A stretch of DNA of 14,755 nt from Baffinella frigidus (GCA_026770585.1 MU646330.1:522244-536998), one strand, 5' to 3'; numbered from the stretch's first letter, positions 9,101 through 14,101 are shown. Made by a program: numbers and translations. The notes: generated from the sequence alone by a model not told the origin.

Positions 9101-12100
9101 ACCCTTCTTCTTCTTCTTTATTACCCGCACTGAGAGAAAGACCTCGAGAGAGGCCCCCCCACCAACCCTTCTTCTTCTTCTCCTTCTTCTGCGCCCTACC
9201 ACCAACCCTTCTGCGCGCCCTACCACCAACCCTTCTTCTTCTTCTTCTTTGTTACCCGCACTGAGGGAAAGACCTCGAGAGAGGCCCCGAGGATTTTGAG
9301 GAGGTGCGCGCCCTACCACCAACCCTTCTTCGTCTTCTCCTTCTTCTGCGCCCTACCACCGACCCTTCTTCGTCTTCTCCTTCTTCTGCGCCCTATCACC
9401 AACTCTTCTTCTTCTCCTTCTTCTGCGCGCCCTACCACCAACCCTTCTTCTTCTTCGCCTTCTGCGCCCTACCACCAATCCTTCTTCTTCTTCTTTATTG
9501 CTCTCGATACAGATCCTGCATGAGGCCCTTGAGGCTTGAGTACCACCAACCTGGAGCAAATCGCGGCTGACCCCCGCGCGTTTCTGTTGTTTGTAGATCC
9601 TTTAAAGGTCCTTTTAAATCATTCAAAAGTCCTTTTAAATCATTCAAAAGTCTTTTAAAATATTTAAAAAGTCCTTTAACATCCTTGCAAGGTCCTTTTG
9701 GAACCTTTGAAATAGGGTCTGTCCTACCACCAACCTTCTTCTTCTTCTTGATTACTCTCGATACAAGGTCCTAGGAAGGCCCTTGACCCTTGAGTTGAGT
9801 GATACAAAAGCCTATGAACCTTAAAAAACGGGCCCGCCTCCAACCCGGACCAAATCGCGATCCCCGCGCGTTTCTGCAAAGTCCTTTTAAATTTTTTAAA
9901 ACAGGCCTTTTGTACCGAAGGTGGCACTTTTAAGTGTTGACAACCACTTGACACCTGGAGATTCCGACGCGGTTAGGAGCAGTCGGAATCTCCAGCTGTC
10001 AAGTGGTTGTAAACACTTAAAAGTGCCACCTTTGGTACACAACACCTGTTTTAAAGGATTTTTAAAGGACCCAAATCTGGGTACCCGGAAAAGACGATCT
10101 GGTTCGGGGCTGAGGGTTGTGATAAAGACCCCTTTAACACCCTCTGTGGGGCTGTCCTATCCTCTCCCTCTCTCCCTCTCTCTCCCTCCCTCCCTCTCTC
10201 TCCCCCCCCCCCTCTCTCCCCTCTCCCCATCTCTCCCTCCCCCCTCCACCAGCACCGCGGTGAAGGGGTTATAGGGGTCGAGGTTAACGGTTTGGTTTAG
10301 GGGTTTGGGATGCAGGGGTTCGGGTTTAGGGGTGAGGGGTTTGGCCGGCCGGACCTGATCCACTTTTGCCAGATATCCACTTTTGAAAGCGATCCACTTT
10401 TGTCAGAGATCCACTTTTGTCAGCCACTCTCGAGGTGGTGCGACCTAGGGGTAAGGGGCTTGATTTTAGGGTCTGGGTTGTAGGGGTGCAGGGGTTGCGT
10501 TTAGGTTCAGGTTTGAGGAGGTGCCCCCATCCACTTTTGTGTGTGCGACCACTTAAAAGGTGCCCCCGTCCACTTTTGTGTGTGTGGCCACTTAAACTTT
10601 CCCAGCAAGAGGGGTGGTCCTATGCTGGGTGGTCCTATGGAGCATAGCATAGGACCACCGGCAAGGACCAAGGTCTCTCTTCAGCATGGCTTTTCTGCAC
10701 GACCAGGTTCAGTGTCCGCCTATGGTGGGAGTTAAATGAACCTGCATGGCATAAATATTTCGTCCCAAATATCTCGTATTAGTTCCCAAATATTTCGTAT
10801 TAGTTCCCAAATATTTCGTATTAGTTAAGGTCTCGTTCGTATTGGTAAAGATTTCTCTCTGTATTAGGCAAGGTCTCTCTATCCATCTCGCTCTATCTCT
10901 CTCTCGCTCTCTCTCTCTCTCGCTCTCTCTCTCTCGCTCTCACTCTCTCTCTTTCGCTCTCTCTCTCTCTCGCTCGCTCTCTCTCTCTCGCTCTCTCTCG
11001 CTCTCGCTCTTGCTCTCGCTCTCGCTCTCTCTCTCGCTCTCTCTCTCGCTCTCGCTCTCTCTCTCTCCCTTGGTAGCGGCTGTGCGACGAGGGTCCCAAC
11101 ACGCCAGATTGGCGCCCTCACTCAACTCAAAAGTTGACTCGATCTACTCAAAAGTTGACGGTGTGTATCAGGGTTGACTTGAGCATATGCCAGACGAGGC
11201 GACAATACCTATATGGGGTTCACATAACCTGACTATGTGTGGATGCATGTACATGGCGGCCGCATTGGTACTAACAAAGGTCAGACTCTGCATGACTTTT
11301 GGCGCCGTGATGACTTTTGGCCCCTGGATGACTTTTGGCGTCGTGATTACTTTTGGCCTCTGGATGACTTTTGGCATCGTGATGACTTTTGGCCTCTTGA
11401 TGACTTTTGGCAGGGGCTGGGAGACAAGTGGACCCCGGAGGTGCGCGACGCGTGGTAATCACCAAACCCTCAACCCTTAACACCTAAACCCGAACCCCCT
11501 AAACCCTAAACCCTAACCCCCTAAACCCTAAACCCTAACCCCCTAAACCCTAAACCCTAAACCCTAAACCCTAAACCCTAAACCTCTAAACCCCTGAAAC
11601 CCTTAACCCCTAAGCCCTAAACCCTTAACCCCTAAATCCCTAAACCACTTAAACCCTTAACCCCCAAATTCTAAACCCTAACCCCCAAACCCTAAGCCCT
11701 AAACCCTAAAACCCTAAACCCTGAACCCTAAACTCTAAACCCCTAAACCCTCAACCCCTAAACCCTAGAACCTAAACACGAAACACAAAACACGAAACAC
11801 TAGGCCCTAAGCCCTAAACCCTACACCCTAAACCATCCCCCTAAACCCCTAAACCTCTAAACCTCTAAACCCGAAACACCAAATCCTAAGCCCTACCCCC
11901 CCCCCTAAACCCTAACACTCACACTAAACCCCTACACTCCCAACACTCCACCCGAAAACCAAACCCTGAAACCTGAACCCTAAACCACAAACCCTAAAAA
12001 ACGGAAACACCAAACACCAAACACCAAACACCCAACACCAAACCCGAAAACCAAACCCTCAACCCTGGACCAGGACGGACGTGTGGATCACGATCGTGTC

Positions 12101-12149
12101 GGTGATGGTGCCCGCGCTCCTCGAAGAGACGGCGAAAGTGGCCGCATAA
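3081..12149 (+). CDS. Single-domain globin, seven exons (153 aa)
   Basis: Join 3081-3107, 3754-3849, 5403-5492, 6919-6993, 8769-8825, 11414-11454 and 12074-12149. The 462 nt give 153 codons plus TAA without an internal stop, and all six introns are GT-AG (phases 0,0,0,0,0,2). The product reads like a neuroglobin/plant-haemoglobin-type 3/3 globin: VEESW with Trp14 in helix A; FEIAPGAL in helices B-C; LFSFKDE with Phe43 at CD1; KIHAMMVM with distal His60 (E7); ARRHANY with proximal His92 (F8); HFPIVGQALL in helix G; DKWTPEVRDAW leading into helix H. The His60-His92 spacing of 32 equals that of neuroglobin, and the length is normal for a single domain. There is no reductase domain, signal peptide or membrane segment, so it is probably a soluble haem protein for O2 binding or nitric oxide detoxification. 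Exon 2 runs unbroken through helices B and C, so the common B12.2 intron seems absent. The introns are about 95% of the gene. Confidence 0.9.
3491..3606 (+). repeat. Upstream echo of intron 1 end plus exon 2 start
   Basis: gtcggattccgacgaccgcc and the following 70 bases recur at 3659-3731. The exon part (3570-3606) matches the start of exon 2 at 3754 with one substitution (VEESWALVEANA) and then diverges. The base pair before the exon-like part is AC, not AG, so this copy lacks a standard acceptor and is probably inactive. Confidence 0.85.
3732..3753 (+). repeat. Telomere-like insert that forms the exon 2 acceptor
   Basis: About two and a half CCCTAAA units followed by caag lie exactly where the echo copy has ttgtggcac. 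The insert supplies the AG used before exon 2. Confidence 0.75.
3754..3849 (+). CDS. Globin exon 2 (residues 10-41)
   Basis: Acceptor acaag, donor GTTCCA, phase 0 at both ends. It encodes helix A (Trp14) and helices B-C (KFFLRIFEIAPGALQ). Sixteen residues separate Trp14 from the Leu before RIFEIAP, the family spacing, so no segment is missing. It is the only copy in the window holding both halves of this exon. Confidence 0.92.
3858..4018 (+). mobile_element. MITE-like element, family C (copy C1), right end clipped
   Basis: Begins ccacacagcggacttcgaag and ends cgtagcccgctg, lacking the last tgtgg of the complete copy at 6523-6684. It contains the family core (ccctacggtagg, ttcctacgga, ggtaaccggaaatggc). 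It starts 8 bp after the exon 2 donor and ends just before the downstream echo of exon 2. Confidence 0.85.
4030..4086 (+). repeat. Downstream echo of exon 2 3' half
   Basis: Matches exon 2 from about 3791 to 3847 with a 5-nt deletion near its start and two substitutions (Ile to Val and Ile to Leu). It still reads KFFLRLFEIAPGAL but ends ccaagc, without a GT donor. It is separated from exon 2 by MITE C1. Confidence 0.88.
4156..4179. repeat. Short perfect hairpin
   Basis: aataccgtacc and ggtacggtatt (11 bp each) around a 2-bp loop, inside intron 2. Confidence 0.75.
4180..4600. other. Intron 2 interior, mixed low-copy sequence
   Basis: No exon supported. It contains a G-rich telomere-like patch (about 4363-4405) and a tandem pair of the word ccaaaatggcg (about 4536 and 4557). 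Confidence 0.5.
4604..4742 (+). repeat. Dispersed repeat G, copy 1
   Basis: ctaccaccgcccccc, a (CTT)n run, ttattactctcgatacaggt, gagtgatacaa and gggcctt-gaagaaacg recur in the same order at about 9481-9566 and 9723-9880 in intron 5. This is an unclassified interspersed unit ending in cgcctc-like sequence. Confidence 0.75.
4782..4952 (-). mobile_element. MITE-like element, family C (copy C2, reversed)
   Basis: Starts ccacacagcgggctacgcag, the reverse complement of the family right end, and runs through ccttatccgtaggaaccccg and ggttattcgaaatcccttcg to a worn left end near cgaagtccg. The middle differs from C1 around 4800-4835. Confidence 0.85.
5131..5157 (+). repeat. Upstream echo of exon 3 start
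   Basis: A strong acceptor (ctccccccag) followed by LFSSKDAERM and a TGA. It matches the first ~25 nt of exon 3 (ctcttctctt-ccaaggat) and then diverges. It is a decoy acceptor with a premature stop. Confidence 0.82.
5301..5365 (+). repeat. (CACCCTC)n minisatellite
   Basis: About nine copies of a 7-bp pyrimidine-rich unit lie 40-100 bp before exon 3. The tract resembles a greatly extended polypyrimidine tract of the acceptor (ccaccctttcag). Confidence 0.9.
5403..5492 (+). CDS. Globin exon 3 (residues 42-71)
   Basis: Acceptor ccctttcag, donor GTCTGA, phase 0. It encodes LFSFKDEENL (CD region, Phe43) and the E helix with distal His60 in KIHAMMVMRTVG. This is the only complete copy among one upstream and three downstream partial copies. 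Confidence 0.93.
5493..5654 (+). repeat. Telomere-like DNA with repeated donor junctions
   Basis: ccctaaa, caccaaa and cactaaa units directly follow the exon 3 donor. Within them the junction word gcggt recurs at about 5562 (gcggtaaacc), 5595 (gcggtctgaa) and 5621 (gcggtccgaa), each resembling the exon 3 donor. Confidence 0.8.
5655..5708 (+). repeat. Downstream echo of exon 3, copy 1
   Basis: 54 nt matching exon 3 positions 5439-5492 with two substitutions. It keeps the frame (SPKLKIHAMMVM and onwards) and an intact donor GTACGC. It lacks the LFSFKDE part. Confidence 0.92.
5835..5882 (+). repeat. Downstream echo of exon 3, copy 2
   Basis: 48 nt from the codon for Lys56 to the exon end, slightly more diverged (KLTVHAMMVMRTVGPA), with a GTCTCC donor. 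Confidence 0.9.
5950..5997 (+). repeat. Downstream echo of exon 3, copy 3 (degraded)
   Basis: Begins agccccaaactc and ends ggcactgag followed by GTCTCC. The middle is strongly diverged and slightly shorter, and the His60 codon is lost. Its flanks (tctcctcaaccccaaac) copy those of echo 2. Confidence 0.7.
6003..6240 (+). repeat. Degenerate telomere-like array in intron 3
   Basis: Variants of ccctaaa (ccctgaa, ccctaga, ccccaag, caccaag) in the same orientation as the array at the window start. Confidence 0.88.
6259..6274 (+). repeat. Upstream echo of exon 4 start, copy 1
   Basis: ccgacag followed by gttgtgggcctcgag, matching the first 15 nt of exon 4 with two substitutions. A usable AG acceptor is kept. 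Confidence 0.65.
6331..6419 (+). repeat. 29-bp tandem repeat ending at a decoy acceptor
   Basis: Three units starting ctaaaagata-aaaactcaac follow each other. The last one runs straight into ttgacag and the second exon 4 echo. Confidence 0.85.
6420..6445 (+). repeat. Upstream echo of exon 4 start, copy 2
   Basis: 26 nt matching exon 4 (VAGLKDIP) with one change, preceded by ttgacag. It then diverges into ttcgcaaatcc. Confidence 0.88.
6451..6495. repeat. 21-bp arm hairpin
   Basis: aaatccgttaacttttggcg at 6451 pairs with cgccaaaagttgacggattt ending at 6495, with one mismatch and a 3-bp loop. The right arm is also the start of dispersed repeat E. Confidence 0.82.
6484..6698 (+). repeat. Dispersed repeat E, copy 1, split by MITE C3
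   Basis: gttgacggatttgtaccgcc to gtcaacttg (ending 6522), then a family C element, then tgaatagtctgt (from 6685). Unbroken copies lie at 7515-7565 and 7779-7830. Confidence 0.87.
6523..6684 (+). mobile_element. MITE-like element, family C (copy C3, complete)
   Basis: 162 bp with terminal inverted repeats ccacacagcgg and ccgctgtgtgg, the best preserved copy. The unbroken paralogous sites (caacttgtgaaaag, caacgtgtgaatag) define both ends. A direct alignment shows insertion without a long target duplication; at most a TG could be duplicated. Confidence 0.9.
6718..6912. mobile_element. MITE-like element with TA target duplication
   Basis: TIRs start ttgtagaattcgggttgg and are exact over about 24 bp, with TA on both sides (6716-6717, 6913-6914), as in Tc1/mariner-type elements. 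The interior has two more inverted pairs (atgctatctt and aagatagcat; tgacacaaaa and ttttgtgtca). It ends only six bases before exon 4, so only taacag separates the element from the exon. Confidence 0.85.
6919..6993 (+). CDS. Globin exon 4 (residues 72-96)
   Basis: Acceptor ataacag, donor GTGAAA, phase 0. It encodes the E-F region (VAGLKDIPSLIPVLQDLA) and the F-helix end with proximal haem ligand His92 in RRHANYK. It is complete here and in no other copy. Confidence 0.93.
6994..7300 (+). repeat. 22-bp tandem array seeded at the exon 4 donor
   Basis: About 13 units begin aaagttgattt and end caacttgtg, at a steady 22-bp spacing from 7001 to 7265. The first unit is the donor itself (GTGAAAG followed by tcaacttgtg). 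Each unit is palindromic (caactt-gtga-aagttg), so RNA or single strands could fold into many hairpins. Confidence 0.92.
7324..7350 (+). repeat. Downstream echo of exon 4 end plus donor, copy 1
   Basis: cgccac, then caactacag and ggtgaaagt, parallels the exon 4 end (RHANYK and its GTGAAAG donor) with a few changes. Confidence 0.7.
7500..7565 (+). repeat. Donor echo 2 running into dispersed repeat E, copy 2
   Basis: ttacaaggtgaaagttgac repeats the last exon 4 codons and donor, and passes into the unit gacggatttgtaccgcgg to tgaatagtctgt, an uninterrupted repeat E. Confidence 0.78.
7566..7778. other. Intron 4 interior, nothing recognised
   Basis: A+T-rich sequence without a supported exon or clear repeat. 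Confidence 0.4.
7779..7830 (+). repeat. Dispersed repeat E, copy 3
   Basis: gttgacggatttgtaccgcg to caacttgtgaaaagtctgtt, the clearest unbroken copy used to date the C3 insertion. Confidence 0.85.
8188..8212 (+). repeat. Upstream echo of exon 5, copy 1
   Basis: 25 nt (gtggaggaggcgcacttccc and gattg) reproduce VEEAHFPI behind a tggtag acceptor, then diverge. Confidence 0.88.
8277..8286 (+). repeat. Upstream echo of exon 5, copy 2 (minimal)
   Basis: gtggaggagg behind the acceptor aggtag; only ten exon bases remain before divergence. Confidence 0.6.
8377..8408 (+). repeat. Upstream echo of exon 5, copy 3
   Basis: gtggaggaggcgtatttccc and gatcgttcgac behind tggtag: VEEAYFPIV with an His-to-Tyr change. 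Confidence 0.85.
8597..8631 (+). repeat. Upstream echo of exon 5, copy 4
   Basis: 35 nt reaching further into the exon (VEEAPFPIVGQA) before switching to ttttgacttgcg. It is the longest partial copy and the nearest to the complete exon. Confidence 0.88.
8769..8825 (+). CDS. Globin exon 5 (residues 97-115)
   Basis: Acceptor tggtag, donor GTGCGC, phase 0. It encodes VEEAHFPIVGQALLETLAT, the FG corner and G helix. It is the only copy with both edges. Confidence 0.92.
8826..9520 (+). repeat. (CTT)n / gcgccctaccacc tandem arrays
   Basis: About ten units of gcgc-cctaccaccaaccc followed by (ttc)n start right at the exon 5 donor (GTGCGCGCCCTACCACC). Three carry a longer insert (attacccgcactgagggaaa, gacctcgagagaggcccc). 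The unit head cctaccacc is the reverse complement of the ggtggtagg acceptor word upstream of exon 5. Apparent Ser- or Arg-rich reading frames here are translated repeats. Confidence 0.93.
9481..9880 (+). repeat. Dispersed repeat G, copies 2 and 3, with cctttt-rich tandem
   Basis: Copies of the unit first seen at 4604 (tctcgataca-g, gaggcccttga, gagtgatacaaa). Between them, about 9600-9690, a 20-bp tandem repeat starting aaagtccttttaaatcattc. Confidence 0.78.
9881..10070. mobile_element. Foldback element of about 190 bp
   Basis: gtccttttaaa at 9881 pairs with tttaaaggac ending at 10070. The inner arms 9911-9968 and 9982-10039 are nearly perfect reverse complements (gattccgac and gtcggaatc at the 13-bp loop). 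It is a long hairpin inside intron 5, probably a non-autonomous element. Confidence 0.88.
10154..10250 (+). repeat. CT / CCCTCTCT low-complexity tract
   Basis: Pyrimidine-only tract of ctctccct-type units with a ten-base C run. Confidence 0.9.
10258..10520 (-). repeat. G-rich telomere-like blocks and ccactttt tandems
   Basis: Two patches of ggggttta/ggggtt variants (about 10265-10345 and 10447-10515) are telomere-like in the opposite orientation to the main arrays. Between them are four units of atccacttttg-cag (about 10368-10422). Confidence 0.75.
10518..10598 (+). repeat. 39-bp tandem duplication
   Basis: ggtgcccccatccacttttg, tgtgtgcgaccacttaaa is repeated once with small changes, in intron 5. 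Confidence 0.82.
10613..10659. repeat. Hairpin, 14-bp arms
   Basis: ggtggtcctatgct and agcataggaccacc are exact reverse complements. A second ggtggtcctatg lies in the loop. Confidence 0.78.
10752..10840 (+). repeat. About 22-bp tandem repeat
   Basis: Three to four units of atatttcgtattagttccca. Confidence 0.85.
10880..11068 (+). repeat. (CT)n / CTCTCTCG microsatellite
   Basis: Nearly 190 bp of ctctct with periodic cg, which explains alternating Ser/Leu and Arg/Glu frames on the two strands. Confidence 0.95.
11069..11290. other. Intron 5, low-copy stretch
   Basis: No exon supported. Two copies of tcaaaagttgac (about 11127 and 11148) echo the gttgac words of intron 4. Confidence 0.45.
11291..11413 (+). 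repeat. 18-bp tandem repeat that ends as the exon 6 acceptor
   Basis: Seven units of gatgacttttggcnnc-type sequence. The last one reads gatgacttttggcag, whose AG is the acceptor of exon 6. The pyrimidine-rich acceptor region seems to have been multiplied backwards into the intron. Confidence 0.92.
11414..11454 (+). CDS. Globin exon 6 (residues 116-129)
   Basis: 41 nt encoding GLGDKWTPEVRDAW, the GH corner and start of helix H. The Trp129 codon is split (phase 2) by donor GTAATC. Reading straight on would give a TAA only if the intron were retained. Confidence 0.92.
11455..12073 (+). repeat. Intron 6, built from telomere-like repeat
   Basis: From taatcaccaaaccctcaaccc to ccaaaccctcaaccctggac the intron consists almost only of CCCTAAA and decayed variants (ccctaac, caccaaa, acgaaac). 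The purest stretch is about 11500-11590. Confidence 0.93.
12074..12149 (+). CDS. Globin exon 7 (residues 129-153) and stop
   Basis: Acceptor ggaccag. The leading G completes Trp129, then TDVWITIVSVMVPALLEE and TAKVAA (helix H), and TAA at 12147-12149. The reading frame is closed where a ~150-residue globin should end. Confidence 0.9.
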
Positions 12150-12194
12150 AGCCTTAAGTGGCCGCATAACGCCTTAAGTGGCCGCATCCCTTAA
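12138..12194 (+). repeat. 20-bp tandem copies of the globin stop region
   Basis: gtggccgcataaagccttaa (the last codons and stop) is followed by gtggccgcataacgccttaa and then gtggccgcatcccttaa, which merges into the terminus of element A3. Confidence 0.88.
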
Positions 12195-12287
12195 GTGGCG
12201 GGTAGGCTCATACGCCCTACGGTAGGGCCCTAGGACCTGCCTAGGGCGAGTTAAGGCGATTAATCGCCCGTCCGCCACTTAAGGGGT
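12186..12287 (+). mobile_element. MITE-like foldback, family A (copy A3)
   Basis: atcccttaagtggcggg to ccgccacttaaggggt, with gtaggctcatacgcc and ctacggtagggccctagg. It lies 37 bp after the globin stop, probably within the 3'UTR or just beyond. Confidence 0.85.
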
Positions 12288-12430
12288 AACGCCGCAAGTG
12301 ATCCATAGACTGTTCCCATCTCCCCAGGAGTGAGGTGGGCGTGGCCTTCGATGTGAGTGTAATACAAAGCACCAAAGCACCAAAGCCGTTGGACAGCCGC
12401 ACGTGCTGTCAGGAGATAGGAGGTGGAGAT

Positions 12431-12531
12431 ATCCCTTAAGTGCCCATAGGGTGAATATTCACCCTCACTCGCCCTGGGCAGGTCCAGGGCCCTGACGTAG
12501 GGTGTATGCGCCTACTGGCCACTTGAGGGAT
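12431..12531 (-). mobile_element. MITE-like foldback, family A (copy A4)
   Basis: atcccttaagtgccc to ggccacttgagggat; the body is in the reverse orientation (gtatgcgcctac near the right end). It contains a private palindrome gggtgaatattcaccc. Confidence 0.83.
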
Positions 12532-12556
12532 AATCCATCCGGGAAATGCTCGTACG

Positions 12557-12680
12557 GTACAGGGGTACCTCGCTCATAAGAAACCGCCCCCCCCCCTAGG
12601 ACCACCGCAGGGCCTTAGGCATAGGCCTACTGTAGGGTCCTGGGGGGGGGCGGTTTCTTATGAGCGAGGTAGCCCTGTAC
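12557..12680. mobile_element. Foldback element, family B (copy B1)
   Basis: gtacaggggtacctcgctca, taagaaaccg and a C run are mirrored by a G run, cggtttctta and tgagcgaggtagccctgtac. The loop holds the CCTAC-GTAGG type core also seen in families A and C. Confidence 0.9.
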
Positions 12681-12739
12681 AGTAAGTACATGTAGCACAA
12701 TGCGGAAGGCATGTGCGGCGCTGACGCTGGTTGTTTGGC

Positions 12740-12782
12740 AATAAATACCCACTCTCTCTGCTGTCAGGAGTGCTTGAATAAA
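12740..12782 (+). promoter_or_regulatory. Two AATAAA motifs, possible poly(A) signals
   Basis: AATAAA at 12740-12745 and 12777-12782, about 600 bp after the globin stop and past three foldback elements. They match the animal/plant consensus, but many protists do not use it, so this is weak evidence for the 3' end. Confidence 0.25.
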
Positions 12783-12799
12783 CACGATTGCTGCAACAC

Positions 12800-12950
12800 A
12801 ATTTCATCTCGGAAGATAACTGAATCAGTTCCTTTTCAATAGGAGGTTGAATAGAGAAATTAGACAGGGCATAGTAAATTTAATAAGGCCTCCTAATTAG
12901 ATGAAAACGCTAATTAGGGAACTGATTCAGTCATCTTTCGAGATGAAATT
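12800..12950. mobile_element. Foldback element with 33-bp arms
   Basis: aatttcatctcggaagataa (12800 to 12832) pairs with the arm 12918-12950 with a few mismatches. attgctg lies on both sides (about 12787 and 12948). The interior is A+T-rich, unlike families A and B. Confidence 0.83.
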
Positions 12951-13056
12951 GCTGGAGGACCACTTTTTCACAAACAAATTGTACCTAAAATTCGGTTTCA
13001 ATCGTGTGTGTTGACTCTGAATCTGAGTTTTTCAAGCGTGTACATGACTAGTACAT
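12951..13056. other. Spacer without recognised content
   Basis: No exon or clear repeat is visible. Confidence 0.4.
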
Positions 13057-13290
13057 ATCCCTTAATTGGCGAGTACATACCCCTTGAGTGGCGATGCGGT
13101 CAAATTTGACCACAAAGAGATCGTAGGCAGGTCCTAGGGCCTTACAGTAGGGCGTATGCGCCTACTCGCCACTTAAGGGACACCCCTTAAGAGGCGAGGG
13201 GGTCCAAAAAGACGGCCTGAGATCCTAAGCAGTTCATAGGGCCCTACGGTAGGACGTATGAGCCTACAGTGTACTCGCCACTTGGGGGAC
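13057..13290 (-). mobile_element. Tandem family A elements (A5, A6)
   Basis: A5 (about 13079-13181) and A6 (about 13182-13290) follow head to tail with no spacer. Just before A5 its left terminus is duplicated (gtacatatcccttaattggc at 13051). Both carry ggtc, cctagg-like and gtatg-gcctac body words in the A2 orientation. Confidence 0.83.
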
Positions 13291-13342
13291 ACAAATTTCT
13301 GGACGAAATTCCAACGGGGGATGGGGGAAGGGACGTCCCTCG

Positions 13343-13464
13343 GTACAGGGGTACCTCGCTCACAAGAAACCGCCCCCCCCCTAGGACCACCATAGGGCCC
13401 CAGGCATAGGCCTACTGTAGGGTCCTGGGGGGGGGCGGTTTCTTATGAGCTAGGTACCCCTGTA
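13343..13464. mobile_element. Foldback element, family B (copy B2)
   Basis: gtacaggggtacctcgctca to taggtacccctgtag, with matched C and G runs around the core. Confidence 0.9.
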
Positions 13465-13500
13465 GCGGTGCCCCACATCTCGAGCGTCTGTCTGCCGTCT

Positions 13501-13624
13501 ACAGGGGTACCTCGCTCATAAAAAAAATGACCCCCCCTAGGTCCCTACAGTAGGACCATGCCTATCATAAGAAACCGAACCCCCCCTAGGACCACCGTAG
13601 GGCCATAGGCATAGTCCTACTGTG
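13501..13624. mobile_element. Two truncated family B halves (B3, B4)
   Basis: A left half (acaggggtacctcgctcata to tgcctat) is joined to another left half (cataagaaaccg to cctactgtg); neither has its right arm. Confidence 0.78.
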
Positions 13625-13855
13625 CTGGGGTACCTCGCTCATCAGAAACCGCCCTCCCCTAGGACCCTACAGTAGGCCTATGCCTAGGGCCCTATGGTGG
13701 TCCTAGGGGGGGGGGCGGTTTCTTATGAGCGAGGTACCCCTGTACAGGGGTACCTCGCTCATAAGAAATCGCCCCCCCCTAGGACCCTTTAGTAGGACAA
13801 TGCCTACATAGGGTCCTAAGGTGGGGAGGGTTCTCATCAGCGAGGTGCCCCTGTA
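13625..13855. mobile_element. Two family B elements sharing one GTAC (B5, B6)
   Basis: B5 (13625-13745) ends gaggtacccctgtac and B6 begins at the same gtac (13742) and ends at 13855. B5 has the longest G run in its stem. The arrangement suggests insertion of one copy at the end of the other. Confidence 0.87.
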
Positions 13856-13988
13856 GCGCACAGCTTGGAGTTAGGACACAGCTGGGTAAACCCAATTAAT
13901 CCCAACACTGGCCCAGCCCCTTACTAGAACCTCCTACATGTAGCGGTCTTGCCGGGGGGGGGGCGGGTTTTCATTCGAGATACTCAGT
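13856..13988. other. Spacer without recognised content
   Basis: No gene visible. There is one nine-base G run and ggcgggttttcat, perhaps a worn family B arm. Confidence 0.4.
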
Positions 13989-13989
13989 T

Positions 13990-14101
13990 TTAGGGTTTAG
14001 GGTTAAGGGTTTAGGGTTAAGGGATTAGGGTTTAGGGTTTAGGGTTTCGGGCTTAGGGTTTAGGGTTTAGGGTTTAGGGTTTAGGGTTTAGGGTTTAGGG
14101 T
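13990..14101 (-). repeat. TTTAGGG array
   Basis: About 15 units of tttaggg with few variants (ttaaggg, ttcgggc). It is the cleanest telomere-motif block in the window and runs opposite to the arrays at both window ends. Confidence 0.93.

Noticed and set aside
8429-9570. Arg/Gly-, Ser- and Pro-rich open frames on both strands
   Set aside because: They are translations of (CTT)n and cctaccacc repeats within globin intron 5.
10842-11177. Ser/Leu and Arg/Glu repeat proteins
   Set aside because: These are the two readings of the CT microsatellite.
11187-11480. Protein with repeated MTFG motif
   Set aside because: The 18-bp intronic repeat is a multiple of three, so any open frame repeats. The last unit serves as the exon 6 acceptor.
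3081-12149. Globin as a dead pseudogene
   Set aside because: All exons join without stop or frameshift, all introns are GT-AG, and both haem-binding histidines are kept. Only the partial copies are broken.
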